From positions 1 to 32,938 of the forward strand of contig JALUUU010000180.1 in NCBI GenBank assembly GCA_027021185.1: a stretch of 32,938 bases of DNA. Reading direction: 5' to 3'. A program made the position numbers and the translations under genes. The DNA comes from an archaeon (GTDB lineage: Archaea > Hydrothermarchaeota > Hydrothermarchaeia > Hydrothermarchaeales > JALUUU01). Shown piece by piece: positions 7,740 to 15,544 of this stretch; positions within the stretch are counted from its first letter, which is position 1; each line of letters begins with the position of its first letter. Under the pieces are notes generated by a model. That model did not search any database. It saw nothing but the letters and a program-made list of their open reading frames with translations, and was not told the DNA's origin.

Positions 7740-8201
7740 CTACTCAATCTTGATGCTTTTGCCCTTTTCCTTTACCTCTGCCTTAGGCAAGACGACTTCT
7801 AATACACCGTTTTTGTATGTCGCCTTAGCCTTGTCAGGCTTTACCTTGGCGGGCAGCGTATAGGAGCGGTAGTACCTGCCGAAGCTACGCTCTTTTCTGT
7901 AGTATCCCTTCTCCTCAATTTTCTTCTCTTCTTTGGTTTCTGCAGAGATTTCTATGGTGTCCTCTGTGGCATTGATTTTGATGTCTTTTTTCTCCACTCC
8001 AGGGAGCTCCGCCGTTACTATAACGCTGTCTTTTGTTTCCATTATATCCGTGAATGGCTCTCTGATTGCCTCTTCCATGGGCTGCGGACGCCATCCCGGT
8101 CTCGGAAGACCTCTACGGGGCCCTCTCCCCCACAGTTCACGAAGAAGGCGATTCATTCGTCGCTCAATATCTCTCATCTCCTCCATAGGATCCCACCACA
8201 T
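7740..8201 (-). CDS. Small heat shock protein, Hsp20/alpha-crystallin family
   Basis: A 153-residue protein. Its N terminus is rich in Arg, Trp and Pro (MWWDPMEEMRDIERRMNRLL), followed by an alpha-crystallin domain from about residue 48. The domain includes the A-x-L-P-G-V motif (VTAELPGVEKKDIKI) and the late strand GVLEVVLPKAE. The C terminus has the I-x-I-like SIKIE tail used in oligomer assembly. The family holds unfolding proteins in a refoldable state in the cytoplasm. The start has GGGGGTGAG just upstream. It shares a 53-base divergent promoter with the endonuclease V gene. Confidence 0.95.
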   Translation of the reverse strand: MWWDPMEEMRDIERRMNRLLRELWGRGPRRGLPRPGWRPQPMEEAIREPFTDIMETKDSVIVTAELPGVEKKDIKINATEDTIEISAETKEEKKIEEKGYYRKERSFGRYYRSYTLPAKVKPDKAKATYKNGVLEVVLPKAEVKEKGKSIKIE

Positions 8202-8254
8202 AGAAACTCACCCCCAATGTTATATTAATTCCCAGGAATCATAAAATTTTCGGT
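8202..8254. promoter_or_regulatory. Compact divergent promoter, hsp20 / endonuclease V
   Basis: Only 53 bases separate the two start codons. A single AT-rich core, TTATATTAATT at about 8219-8229, reads as a TATA box on both strands. It lies about 24-31 bases from each ATG. It is therefore a candidate shared or overlapping TATA element for both genes, with very short or absent leaders. Confidence 0.5.
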
Positions 8255-8893
8255 ATGGACCTTAAAAAACTGGCCCAGCTACAGGTTCAAATGGCAAAAA
8301 AAGTAGTTTTAAGGGACGGCTTTTCGAAACTCGAAAAAATAGCAGGAGTTGATATAGCATACAAAAAGAACAAAGCCTTTGCAGCGGCGGTCGTCCTCGA
8401 CTTCAGAGAAATGTCCCTCTTGGAGGTTAGGATTAGGGTAATGAACGTATCTTTCCCATACATACCAGGGTTTCTCTCATTCAGAGAAGCTGAACCCATG
8501 AAGTCAGCTATCTTGTCTCTTACTCAGGATTATGATGTCCTGCTGGTTAACGGTCATGGAATAGCTCATCCCCGGGGACTGGGGATAGCATCGCATATAG
8601 GGGTTGAGCTGGGAGTTCCATCAGTGGGGGTGGCAAAAGGCCTTCTCTGTGGAGAGGTGAAGGAGGATTCGGAGAAGGAGGCTGTGCCCGTGTTTTTCGA
8701 GGATGAAGTAGTGGGATATAGGATTATCCCCGGGAGAAAAAGGCGCCCCATATACGTGAGCCCAGGGAATCTTGTTTCCTTGAAATCGTCCCTTGAGATC
8801 GTTAAGGCATGTCTGAGGAGACATTCGCTGCCGGAGCCGCTGTACGAGGCTCACCGCGCCGCAGCTGAGGCTAAGAGAAAATGCGCTACCTAA
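8255..8893 (+). CDS. nfi: Endonuclease V-family protein with Asn at a catalytic Asp position
   Basis: A 212-residue protein matching endonuclease V along its length: GVDIAYK (Asp33), FPYIPGFLSFRE (Glu78), NGHGIAHPRGLGIASHIG, RRPIYVSPGN and a late LPEPLYEAH (His200). Endonuclease V nicks DNA or RNA near deoxyinosine/inosine using Asp, Glu, Asp and His. In well-studied members the third motif begins D-G-x-G; here residue 99 is Asn (codon AAC at 8549-8551). All other signature positions look intact, so it may bind inosine but cut poorly, or it may use another residue. The gene overlaps the herA stop by 8 bases, in convergent orientation. Confidence 0.9.
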   Translation: MDLKKLAQLQVQMAKKVVLRDGFSKLEKIAGVDIAYKKNKAFAAAVVLDFREMSLLEVRIRVMNVSFPYIPGFLSFREAEPMKSAILSLTQDYDVLLVNGHGIAHPRGLGIASHIGVELGVPSVGVAKGLLCGEVKEDSEKEAVPVFFEDEVVGYRIIPGRKRRPIYVSPGNLVSLKSSLEIVKACLRRHSLPEPLYEAHRAAAEAKRKCAT

Positions 8894-10406
8894 CGAAAAG
8901 TCTTCTGAGAATTCCTGGGGAGGGGATTCTGGTTTCCCTCGGCTCTTTAACAACCTCGACACTGGCTCCTCCGTGGCGAGATTTCTTAACTCTTATGTCC
9001 ACGAATATAGGCTGCTCAACCACATCCCCAACTACTAAGGCGACTCCTGGCTGGAGCTGCATTATCTCCTCCTCCAGGTCAGAGGTGAAGCCTTCTATGC
9101 TCTGGCTTATGGCACGCATGTCATTAGGGTTAGTTACTTTTAGGATTATCTGAGTGTTGCACTGGCTCAGGACGCTTTTATCCACTCTGGCGGGGCGCTG
9201 AGAAACAATGCAAAGCCCCATACCGAACTTTCTCCCCTCGCTGGCAATAGTCCTGATAACCCCCAGGGCGGCGCTCTTGCCGAATCCCCGCTCCGGAGCG
9301 AAATTATGCGCCTCCTCTATGAGGAAGAACAATGGCGGCACGCGTCCCCTTTTTCTGTCGTTGAAAACCTCCTCGGCGATTCGTGTGACCACTATCTCCT
9401 GGATGTCCGGCCTAACACCCCTGAGGTTAATGATGGAAACAACACCCCTCTTCACCAGATCCCTGGGGTGAACCGGGCTGCCCTCGAAGACCCTGCTCTC
9501 CCTCAGCATCTCCAAGCTCGTCAGGAGGTTCCACTTAGCCCTGCTCTTGTGCTCCTGTATTATGCGGATTATATCGTCCAAAGTGTACTTTCCGTGGCTC
9601 TTGGCTATTTGAAGGGCCTCGAAGAGCACCCCTTTCTGGGACTCCGGTATTTTGGTGGGCAGCATCTCCAGGAACCCCGCTATACTGAGCCTCGATATAT
9701 CCAGGGCCAGTTTCCTGTCAGCCTGAGGGTTCAGACTCAGATTGGGGGTATACTCAACTATGTTATCGTATCCTTTAGCCGAAACCCCGTATCTCGACAT
9801 AAGCCCGATTTCTTTGGGATTTGAGTTTGGGTTTCTGAGAGCCGCGTACTCTCCATGAGGATCGATTATTACAACTGGGACTTTTTTCTCTATGAGCTCC
9901 TCCACGAGCACGCCCACGGTGTAGGACTTGCCGGCTCCCGTCTTAGCCAATATGCACAGATGCTTCTGAATAAGCTTGTTAACGTTTAGGTATACGGGGA
10001 CCCGCTCTGCGTGGCCCTCCAAGAGGCCCAGGTATATGCCAGACCTTATCCCCAAGTTAAGGGATCTCTTGATCAGGGCGCTGTCGGCCTCGTAGACTTT
10101 TTCCCCAGGCCGAAAGGGTATTTTCGGGCTTTTCAACAAGCCTTTCTCGTCCACGTATCCTATGACCTCCGCCTTTGCCACAACCCGTTCCCCGCCTCCT
10201 TCTTTTGGCTGACCTCCCGTGATGACGTTGAGGGAATACATCTCGTTGTACCGCTTAATAGAGCCCACCTGAGCCAAAACCCATCCATAGCTGTCGTGGT
10301 TGACCTTTACGTAGGCGCCTTTCTGCAGCTTAGACCCCCGGGTAACGATGAAGTTAAAGTCCCGGTATCCTACTTCCCCAAAAATCATGCCAACGATCCT
10401 GGCCAT
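8886..10406 (-). CDS. herA: HerA-like ATPase/helicase (DUF87)
   Basis: A 506-residue protein. An N-terminal HAS-barrel (about 1-90) is followed by the HerA/FtsK-like ATPase with Walker A AKTGAGKS (154-161), IDPHGEY (191-197) and Walker B FFLIEEAH (360-367). A sensor-like SQRPARVDKS at about 402-411 and an arginine-rich end complete it. HerA forms hexameric DNA pumps; in many archaea it acts with the NurA nuclease and Mre11-Rad50 in end resection. No nurA, mre11 or rad50 is adjacent here, so it could be a paralogue with another partner. The start ATG at 10406 gives a standard N terminus (MARIVGMIFG). Confidence 0.9.
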   Translation of the reverse strand: MARIVGMIFGEVGYRDFNFIVTRGSKLQKGAYVKVNHDSYGWVLAQVGSIKRYNEMYSLNVITGGQPKEGGGERVVAKAEVIGYVDEKGLLKSPKIPFRPGEKVYEADSALIKRSLNLGIRSGIYLGLLEGHAERVPVYLNVNKLIQKHLCILAKTGAGKSYTVGVLVEELIEKKVPVVIIDPHGEYAALRNPNSNPKEIGLMSRYGVSAKGYDNIVEYTPNLSLNPQADRKLALDISRLSIAGFLEMLPTKIPESQKGVLFEALQIAKSHGKYTLDDIIRIIQEHKSRAKWNLLTSLEMLRESRVFEGSPVHPRDLVKRGVVSIINLRGVRPDIQEIVVTRIAEEVFNDRKRGRVPPLFFLIEEAHNFAPERGFGKSAALGVIRTIASEGRKFGMGLCIVSQRPARVDKSVLSQCNTQIILKVTNPNDMRAISQSIEGFTSDLEEEIMQLQPGVALVVGDVVEQPIFVDIRVKKSRHGGASVEVVKEPRETRIPSPGILRRLFVR

Positions 10407-10448
10407 GGCAAGTTAACCCTCCCCGGCCTTGCATAATAAATCTTCCCC

Positions 10449-11819
10449 TCATAGGAAAATTTTTCCAGGATTAAGAACGTTATTCGGATCTAAGGCCCTC
10501 TTAATCTTCTTCATAACCTCTATCCCTTCCTTACCTACCTCTTTCTCCAGGAATCTCGCCTTAGCCACCCCTATCCCATGCTCCCCTGAGAGAGTGCCTC
10601 CCAGCTTCAGGGCCGCGGAGAAGATCTCCTCCATGGCCTCCTCCATACGTTTTTTTTCTCCAGGGTCCCGGATGTCCAGTAATATTGTGGGGTGAAGATT
10701 TCCGTCCCCCGCATGGCCGAATATTCCTATGATAACCCCGTGTTTCTGGGCTATTCTTTTTATCTCCGCCACCATATCAGGGACCCTGCTCCTCGGGACG
10801 GTGGCGTCCTCAAGGAGAGTCGTCGGCCTGATCCTAGAAAGAGCCGGCAGAGCCGCTCTCCGGGCCTTCCACAGACGCTCTCTCTCAACTCTGCTCTCAG
10901 CAAACCTTACCGACCCCCCTGCTTTCTCACAGATCTTGATTATCTTCTCCGCTTCTTCTTTGGCAGCCACAGGATGGCCGTCTGTTTCTATGAGCAGCAC
11001 GGCATCTGCGTCCCGCGGCATTCCTGCCTTTATATAGTCCTCCACCGCATTAATCGTGACCCTATCGATGAACTCTAGGGCAGCCGGAAGTATTCCCGCT
11101 GCGATGATTTCTGCTACAGCCCTCGCCGATGACTCAAGATCGCCAAAGGATGCCAGAAGGGTGTATCTGGCCTCCGGCTGGGGGAGCAACTTGAGCTTAA
11201 TCTTTGTAACTATCCCCAGGGTCCCCTCTGATCCTATGAAAAGGCTGTTTAGGTTATATCCTGAGACACTCTTCACCGTGGAAGCCCCAGTGGTGATAAT
11301 ATCCCCCGTGGGCAACACAACCTCCAGGCTTAGGACATAATCACCCGTGACACCGTATTTTAATGCGTGGGGGCCTCCGGCGTTCGTGGCGACATTGCCC
11401 CCTAGGGTGGATACCCTGTAACTCCCCGGGTCTGGAGGATAAAACAATCCCTCTTTTTCTACTTCGACGCACAGCTTTCTGGTCACAACTCCCGGCTCCA
11501 CCGTTGCTGTTAGGTCGTTTTTGTCTATCTCCAGTATCTTGTTCATTCTGTGAGTTGTTAGGACTACTCCGCCTTTTACTGCTACACTGCCTCCGCTGAG
11601 CCCTGTTCCCGCTCCCCTGGGCACCACGGGAAAGCCTTCTTTATTTGAAAGCTTCAGAATCATAGAAACCTCCTCAGAGGAGCCGGGCTCTACAACTGCC
11701 TCGGGCAGTCCCTCGATTAGTTGGGCATCGTATGAGTAACAGATGAGGTCCTCTTTAGATGTCAGAACATGGCCTCTCCCTACGATGGACCCCAGTTTTT
11801 CTAGGACTTCTTCCCTCAT
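10449..11819 (-). CDS. glcD: FAD-linked oxidase, GlcD / D-lactate dehydrogenase type
   Basis: About 456 residues. The PCMH-type FAD-binding domain shows PRGAGTGLSGG, PPDPGSYRVSTLGGNVATNAGGP and IGSEGTLGIVT. The C-terminal cap has FGHAGDGNLHPTILLD and SGEHGIGVAKARFL, with the usual ending LDPNNVLNPGKI. This family oxidises 2-hydroxy acids such as glycolate or D-lactate and passes electrons to an iron-sulfur partner. A longer reading frame reaches 11918, but ATG 11819 overlaps the upstream glcF stop as ATGA and gives the family N terminus (MREEVLEKLGSIVG). It is taken as the real start. The substrate is not settled by sequence. Confidence 0.92.
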   Translation of the reverse strand: MREEVLEKLGSIVGRGHVLTSKEDLICYSYDAQLIEGLPEAVVEPGSSEEVSMILKLSNKEGFPVVPRGAGTGLSGGSVAVKGGVVLTTHRMNKILEIDKNDLTATVEPGVVTRKLCVEVEKEGLFYPPDPGSYRVSTLGGNVATNAGGPHALKYGVTGDYVLSLEVVLPTGDIITTGASTVKSVSGYNLNSLFIGSEGTLGIVTKIKLKLLPQPEARYTLLASFGDLESSARAVAEIIAAGILPAALEFIDRVTINAVEDYIKAGMPRDADAVLLIETDGHPVAAKEEAEKIIKICEKAGGSVRFAESRVERERLWKARRAALPALSRIRPTTLLEDATVPRSRVPDMVAEIKRIAQKHGVIIGIFGHAGDGNLHPTILLDIRDPGEKKRMEEAMEEIFSAALKLGGTLSGEHGIGVAKARFLEKEVGKEGIEVMKKIKRALDPNNVLNPGKIFL

Positions 11820-12955
11820 CTGATCCCTCTGCTGAAGAGTTCGGCTAGGTGTATGACCTCTGTTTTCTGTCGTCCTCTCCGTATACCTTCCTGCAGGTAA
11901 TACTTGCATCCCGGACAAGAGGTCACAACAGCATCTGCCTTTGATGCCATAATATCCTTCACTCTGCCGTCGTTTATAGTTTGGGAGAAACTGGGATGCT
12001 CAAAGCTGAATAGCCCCCCGAAGCCGCAGCATCTCTGCTCCATCTCCACCAGCTTTATCCCATGGATAGCCTTAATGAGGCTCCTGGACTCTTTAGCCAG
12101 GCCTAGGCCATGGAGGGCATGACACGGATCGTGGAAAGCGACTCTCATGTTGAGAGAGCCTAAACTATCCCCCAGCTTGGACGCATCGAGAAATTCGGCG
12201 AAGTCATATGTCCTGCGACCAACATCTAGGGCTTTCTCCCTGAGTTTTCCTCTGAAGAACTCTGGATATTCTTTTAGACCTACAGCACATGTGGGACAAG
12301 CAGTCACCACAATCCTGTTTTTCTTAATCTTCCTGAGGTTTTTTTCAGCCAGCTTCTTCGCCCTGTCATGCAGCCCGGCGTAATGAGCAGGAATACCGCA
12401 GCAGGCCTCTTTGATTCTCTCCACCCTGTAGCCTGCTTTCTCCAGGACCGTTTCAACCGCATCCCCTATCTCTGGGGTTATGTTATTAATCATGCATCCC
12501 GCGTAAAAAATAACTCTAGCTCTTTCGGGTGGTACCGCATCTCTTGACGGGATTTGTATAGAGACTCTCCGTGGAAGGATTCCCAGAACTCTAGCCCCTG
12601 ATGCGGCTGTTGAAAAAATCCTGGGATGCTCAAGGCCCCAGAGGACGGCTCTTTTTTTAAAGGGGATTCCTCGCCTATCGGCAAGGTCCTTACGGGCGGC
12701 GGCAATGACCTTGTCCACCCTCACCCCTGAGGGACATGCCGTACAGCAGGCCTTGCAGAGCAGACAAATTGAGAGCTTCTCGGCCACCCCCGCATCTAGG
12801 TCCAGGTCTCCCTGGAAAAGAGCCTTGATGACTCTCAGCTTCCCCCTAGCCACCTCCCCCTCTCTGCCCGTCACAGAGAAAGTTGGACAGACAGCCTGAC
12901 ACTCGCCACACCTCATGCAGCGAAGCAACTCTTCCTCAATCTCAACGGAAGTCAT
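11816..12955 (-). CDS. glcF: Iron-sulfur / CCG-domain oxidoreductase subunit (GlcF-like)
   Basis: A 379-residue protein with two 4Fe-4S ferredoxin motifs, Cys13-16-19-23 (CMRCGECQAVCP) and Cys64-67-70-74 (CLLCKACCTACP). Two CCG domains follow (FYAGCMINN...EACCGIPAHYAGL and FHDPCHALHG...QRCCGFGG...SCPGC), as in GlcF, LutA and HdrD/B. It is predicted to carry electrons from the GlcD flavin to a quinone-type, menaquinone-like or heterodisulfide-type acceptor; the acceptor cannot be told here. It is the first gene of a two-gene operon with glcD (4-base overlap). It diverges from the RuBisCO gene across a 47-base gap, so both may respond to a common signal. Confidence 0.9.
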   Translation of the reverse strand: MTSVEIEEELLRCMRCGECQAVCPTFSVTGREGEVARGKLRVIKALFQGDLDLDAGVAEKLSICLLCKACCTACPSGVRVDKVIAAARKDLADRRGIPFKKRAVLWGLEHPRIFSTAASGARVLGILPRRVSIQIPSRDAVPPERARVIFYAGCMINNITPEIGDAVETVLEKAGYRVERIKEACCGIPAHYAGLHDRAKKLAEKNLRKIKKNRIVVTACPTCAVGLKEYPEFFRGKLREKALDVGRRTYDFAEFLDASKLGDSLGSLNMRVAFHDPCHALHGLGLAKESRSLIKAIHGIKLVEMEQRCCGFGGLFSFEHPSFSQTINDGRVKDIMASKADAVVTSCPGCKYYLQEGIRRGRQKTEVIHLAELFSRGIR

Positions 12956-13002
12956 CGGCTTACAATACCTTTTTATGTAACGAGCTATAGTGAAATCGTA
13001 AC
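12956..13002. promoter_or_regulatory. Divergent promoter, glcFD / RuBisCO
   Basis: The 47-base gap carries CTTTTTATG around 12968-12977 on the plus strand, about 28 bases from the RuBisCO ATG and so a plausible TATA box for a leaderless transcript. On the minus strand CACTATAG near 12986-12993 is about 33 bases from the glcF ATG. No operator palindrome was recognised. Confidence 0.4.
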
Positions 13003-14235
13003 ATGGAGGGCTATATAACTGCTACATACTATCTTGAAACCGTGAGAGACCTTCGGGAGGCTGCGGACGCTTTAGCCGGGGAGCAGAGCACTGGTACCTG
13101 GGTAAGGGTAGGCCTCGAGACGGAGGAATTGATGAAGAAACACCGCGCTAGAGTGGTGGATGTGAAGGAGAGCTACAGGGGAACCGTCAACAAGGGGACG
13201 ATAAAAGTGGCCTTTCCGTACAAGAACTTCGGGCCCGTTGTTCCCATGCTTCTCACCACCGTGGCGGGAAATCTCTTTGAGATGGGAGATTTCCTCAACG
13301 TGAAGCTCATGGACCTGGAGTTCCCTGAAGACTACACTAAAGCCTTCAAGGGTCCAAAATTCGGGATTGAGGGAACCAAGAAGGCGGCCAATGTTAAAGG
13401 CCGACCCATGATCGGGTGCATAGTCAAACCCTGTGTCGGACTAGCACCCAAGGAGTTTGCCAGCGCCTGCTATGAGGTGGCCAAGGGAGGCGTGGACTTC
13501 ATAAAAGACGATGAGCTCATAGCTAATCCAGAGTACTCACCAATAGAGAACCGGGTTCCAGAGGTGATGGAGGCCCTTGACAAGGCCGATGCCGATAAAG
13601 ACGAAACAACCCTATACGCCGTTAACGTGACGGATGAGGTGGACAAAATAATGGAGAACGCAGATGTAGCCCTTGAACACGGGGCTAACTGCCTGATGCT
13701 GAACTTCATCACAGCCGGTTTTTCAGCCCTTCGCGTACTCTGCGAAGACCCCAGCATCCGGGTTCCCGTTCACTGCCACAGGGACATGTTCGCCGCCTTT
13801 ACGAGAAATGAGCATCACGGCATCCACACAATAGTTGTCTCAAAGCTTGCACGTCTTTGCGGGGGAGATCAGGTCCACGCAGGAGCCATCCTTGGAAAGC
13901 TCTACGAAGACATCGACTCGGTTCTTGCCAGCGTTGAGGCGCTTACCGAAAAATGGCATCATCTCAAGGCTGCTCTTCCCGTATCTTCAGGCGGACAGCA
14001 CCCGGGCAAAATCCCTGAGAACCTGAGGCTCTTGGGAGAGGATGCATTAATTTTGGCTGGTGGAGGAATATTCGCCCATCCCATGGGAGCCGCAGCGGGG
14101 GCACGGGCGATGCGCCAAGCCCTTGAGGCAGCTATGGCAGGTAAAAGCCTTGAAGACCATGCAGAAGAACACAGAGAACTGAAGCTCGCCCTTGAGAAGT
14201 GGGGCATCCCCAAGGGGGTGGGAGGTAGTTTCTAA
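13003..14235 (+). CDS. rbcL: RuBisCO large-subunit family protein, archaeal form III / RuBisCO-like
   Basis: A 410-residue protein with most active-site positions of ribulose-1,5-bisphosphate carboxylase: EQSTGTW (27-33), AGN (Asn90), Lys142, the carbamate/metal motif GGVDFIKDDE (Lys168, Asp170, Glu171), HCHR (257-260), His292, loop-6 Lys299, PVSSGG (326-331) and AGGGI. The KPKxG motif is changed to KPCVG, so the second active-site lysine (Lys177 of plant enzyme) is Cys144. Several stretches (YAVNVTDEVDKIMENADVAL, FAHPMGAAAGARAMRQA) recall form IV RuBisCO-like proteins. It may be a carboxylase of the archaeal AMP pathway or an enolase/isomerase-type relative. No AMP phosphorylase or ribose-1,5-bisphosphate isomerase is in the window. 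Confidence 0.85.
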   Translation: MEGYITATYYLETVRDLREAADALAGEQSTGTWVRVGLETEELMKKHRARVVDVKESYRGTVNKGTIKVAFPYKNFGPVVPMLLTTVAGNLFEMGDFLNVKLMDLEFPEDYTKAFKGPKFGIEGTKKAANVKGRPMIGCIVKPCVGLAPKEFASACYEVAKGGVDFIKDDELIANPEYSPIENRVPEVMEALDKADADKDETTLYAVNVTDEVDKIMENADVALEHGANCLMLNFITAGFSALRVLCEDPSIRVPVHCHRDMFAAFTRNEHHGIHTIVVSKLARLCGGDQVHAGAILGKLYEDIDSVLASVEALTEKWHHLKAALPVSSGGQHPGKIPENLRLLGEDALILAGGGIFAHPMGAAAGARAMRQALEAAMAGKSLEDHAEEHRELKLALEKWGIPKGVGGSF

Positions 14236-14922
14236 GTGTATTATCAGCTGGCTATCTTAGCTGCTCTCTCAGACATCCTCGGCGGTCTCCTCCTTCGGTA
14301 TTCCAAAATAAACAAAATCCCAACGAGGTACATAGTTGGATTTGCCTCGGGAATAGTGATCTCCACGGCTTTTTTTGAGCTCATCCCCGAGAGCGATGTA
14401 GAGAAGAACTACCTCTACCTCGGTTTGGGCTTTTTTACTTTTTATCTCCTTGAAAAGATAGTGATGCTTCATTCCTGCGGTGAAAAAGAGTGTGAGGCCC
14501 ACACCGTTGGCTGGATAGCCGCCGTCGGCATGTCCGCGGACAACGTTGTGGACGGCATAGGCATAGCCGTTGGCTACCAGACCCAGCCTTCCCTGGGGGT
14601 GCTTATCACCATGGCTGTTATCGCCCACGAGATCCCTCAGGGAATAACAACCGCCGTATTGATGCGGGACGCGGGATTCAAGTTTTCCCATGTCATGGCG
14701 ACCCTTGTATTTGCAGGCCTAATGTATCCTCTGGGAGCCCTTGCATCTGGCGTAGTTCCTGAAACTCTCTACACCGCCATAATTGCCTTCGTCGCAGGAA
14801 GCTTCATTTACATAGGTGTAGGTGATCTTCTATTAGAAGCTCATAAACGCTTCAACATCAAAGTGATTATGTCCGTAATCCTCGGAGCCGTCGTGCTCCT
14901 GATTCTAGAGGCATTTATATAA
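14236..14922 (+). CDS. ZIP family divalent metal transporter
   Basis: A 228-residue membrane protein with about eight hydrophobic segments. The ZIP signature is in the fourth and fifth helices: SADNVVDGIGIAVG and AHEIPQGITTAVL, with the metal-binding His/Glu. A short Cys/His segment (LHSCGEKECEAH) lies between helices 3 and 4. ZIP proteins import Zn, Fe or Mn into the cytoplasm. The GTG start follows the RuBisCO TAA with no gap, so the two genes are almost certainly one transcript with coupled translation. Mg or Fe supply could be the link, but that is inference. Confidence 0.88.
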   Translation: MYYQLAILAALSDILGGLLLRYSKINKIPTRYIVGFASGIVISTAFFELIPESDVEKNYLYLGLGFFTFYLLEKIVMLHSCGEKECEAHTVGWIAAVGMSADNVVDGIGIAVGYQTQPSLGVLITMAVIAHEIPQGITTAVLMRDAGFKFSHVMATLVFAGLMYPLGALASGVVPETLYTAIIAFVAGSFIYIGVGDLLLEAHKRFNIKVIMSVILGAVVLLILEAFI

Positions 14923-14943
14923 GAAAAATAGGAAACAAAAACG
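14921..14943 (-). terminator. T-rich terminator after the small winged-helix gene
   Basis: Just past the stop at 14944 the minus strand carries runs TTTTTG, TTTCC and TATTTTTCTT. This is a hairpin-free T-rich archaeal terminator, located in the gap with the convergent ZIP gene. Confidence 0.45.
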
Positions 14944-15135
14944 CTAAGTTATAGAATGAGCACGAACGTAGACTTTTTCGCCGTTGTAGGACATCCCAAT
15001 AAGGATGCCTATCTCCTCTAAACGATCAAGAACTTTTTGAATCTGCTTCGGGGTTACCATTGTTTCTTCAGCGATCTCAAGGACGCTGGCACTCCTATCC
15101 CGCAAAACCTTGAGAACTTTTATCTCGAGCCTCAT
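14944..15135 (-). CDS. Small winged-helix DNA-binding protein
   Basis: A 63-residue protein made almost entirely of one winged helix. Helix 1 is LEIKVLKVLRDR, the HTH is SVLEIAEETMVTPKQIQKVLDRLEEIGIL, and the wing reads GMSYNGEKVYVRA. It resembles the stand-alone MarR/ArsR-like wHTH proteins common in archaea. No ligand domain is present. It lies 21 bases downstream of a possible 31-codon gene and may be cotranscribed with it. The regulatory target is unknown. Confidence 0.7.
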   Translation of the reverse strand: MRLEIKVLKVLRDRSASVLEIAEETMVTPKQIQKVLDRLEEIGILIGMSYNGEKVYVRAHSIT

Positions 15136-15156
15136 AATTTATCACTCGACATACGG

Positions 15157-15252
15157 CTACTCCATACCCAACGAGAGGCCCTTTGAGCCCCTCGTCTTCT
15201 TCAGTCTCTTCCCCCCTTGCTCATAGATCTTCCATCCAAAGGTTTTACCCAT
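15157..15252 (-). CDS. Possible 31-residue basic peptide
   Basis: ATG 15252 is preceded by a good ribosome binding site (GAGGGGACCT) and opens a 31-codon frame, MGKTFGWKIYEQGG then KRLKKTRGSKGLSLGME. It ends at TAG 15159-15157, 21 bases before the winged-helix start. The peptide is strongly basic with aromatic residues near the N terminus. TATA-like AT sequence lies upstream (about 15275-15305). No family is recognised and it may be chance. The Shine-Dalgarno site and tight spacing are the only arguments for it. Confidence 0.35.
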   Translation of the reverse strand: MGKTFGWKIYEQGGKRLKKTRGSKGLSLGME

Positions 15253-15544
15253 AGGTCCCCTCAATCCTTTGGTATGTTTAATCATTCTGTGTATATCTTC
15301 TATAATTGCTTGTTATTTATGGTTTTTTATTTGGTAAGCACAATTTCAAGTGGAAAGAACCTAACTTATGTGGCGATTATAAATTTTTTGGAAGTATAAG
15401 CAAATGAGTACTTATTGAGATCTGTATAGGTAGCAAGTTAAGGAAAACGTGGCCTTTGATTTACAGCCTGCTTAGAAATTAGACTGGCCCCATTAGATTT
15501 ATTTCGCTGAAATATCTGGCGGGGATTACTGCCCTTTTAAAAAT
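15253..15544. other. AT-rich intergenic stretch without a supported gene
   Basis: About 290 bases, markedly richer in A and T than the neighbours. Plus-strand frames here are short and lack a ribosome binding site. No tRNA, repeat or clear hairpin was seen. It holds upstream sequence for the possible 31-residue peptide and the 3' flank of the SufR-type gene. Confidence 0.5.

Noticed and set aside
10449..11918. Longer GlcD start at 11918
   Set aside because: The extra 33 residues overlap the glcF 3' end and lack family similarity; ATG 11819 overlaps the glcF stop as ATGA.
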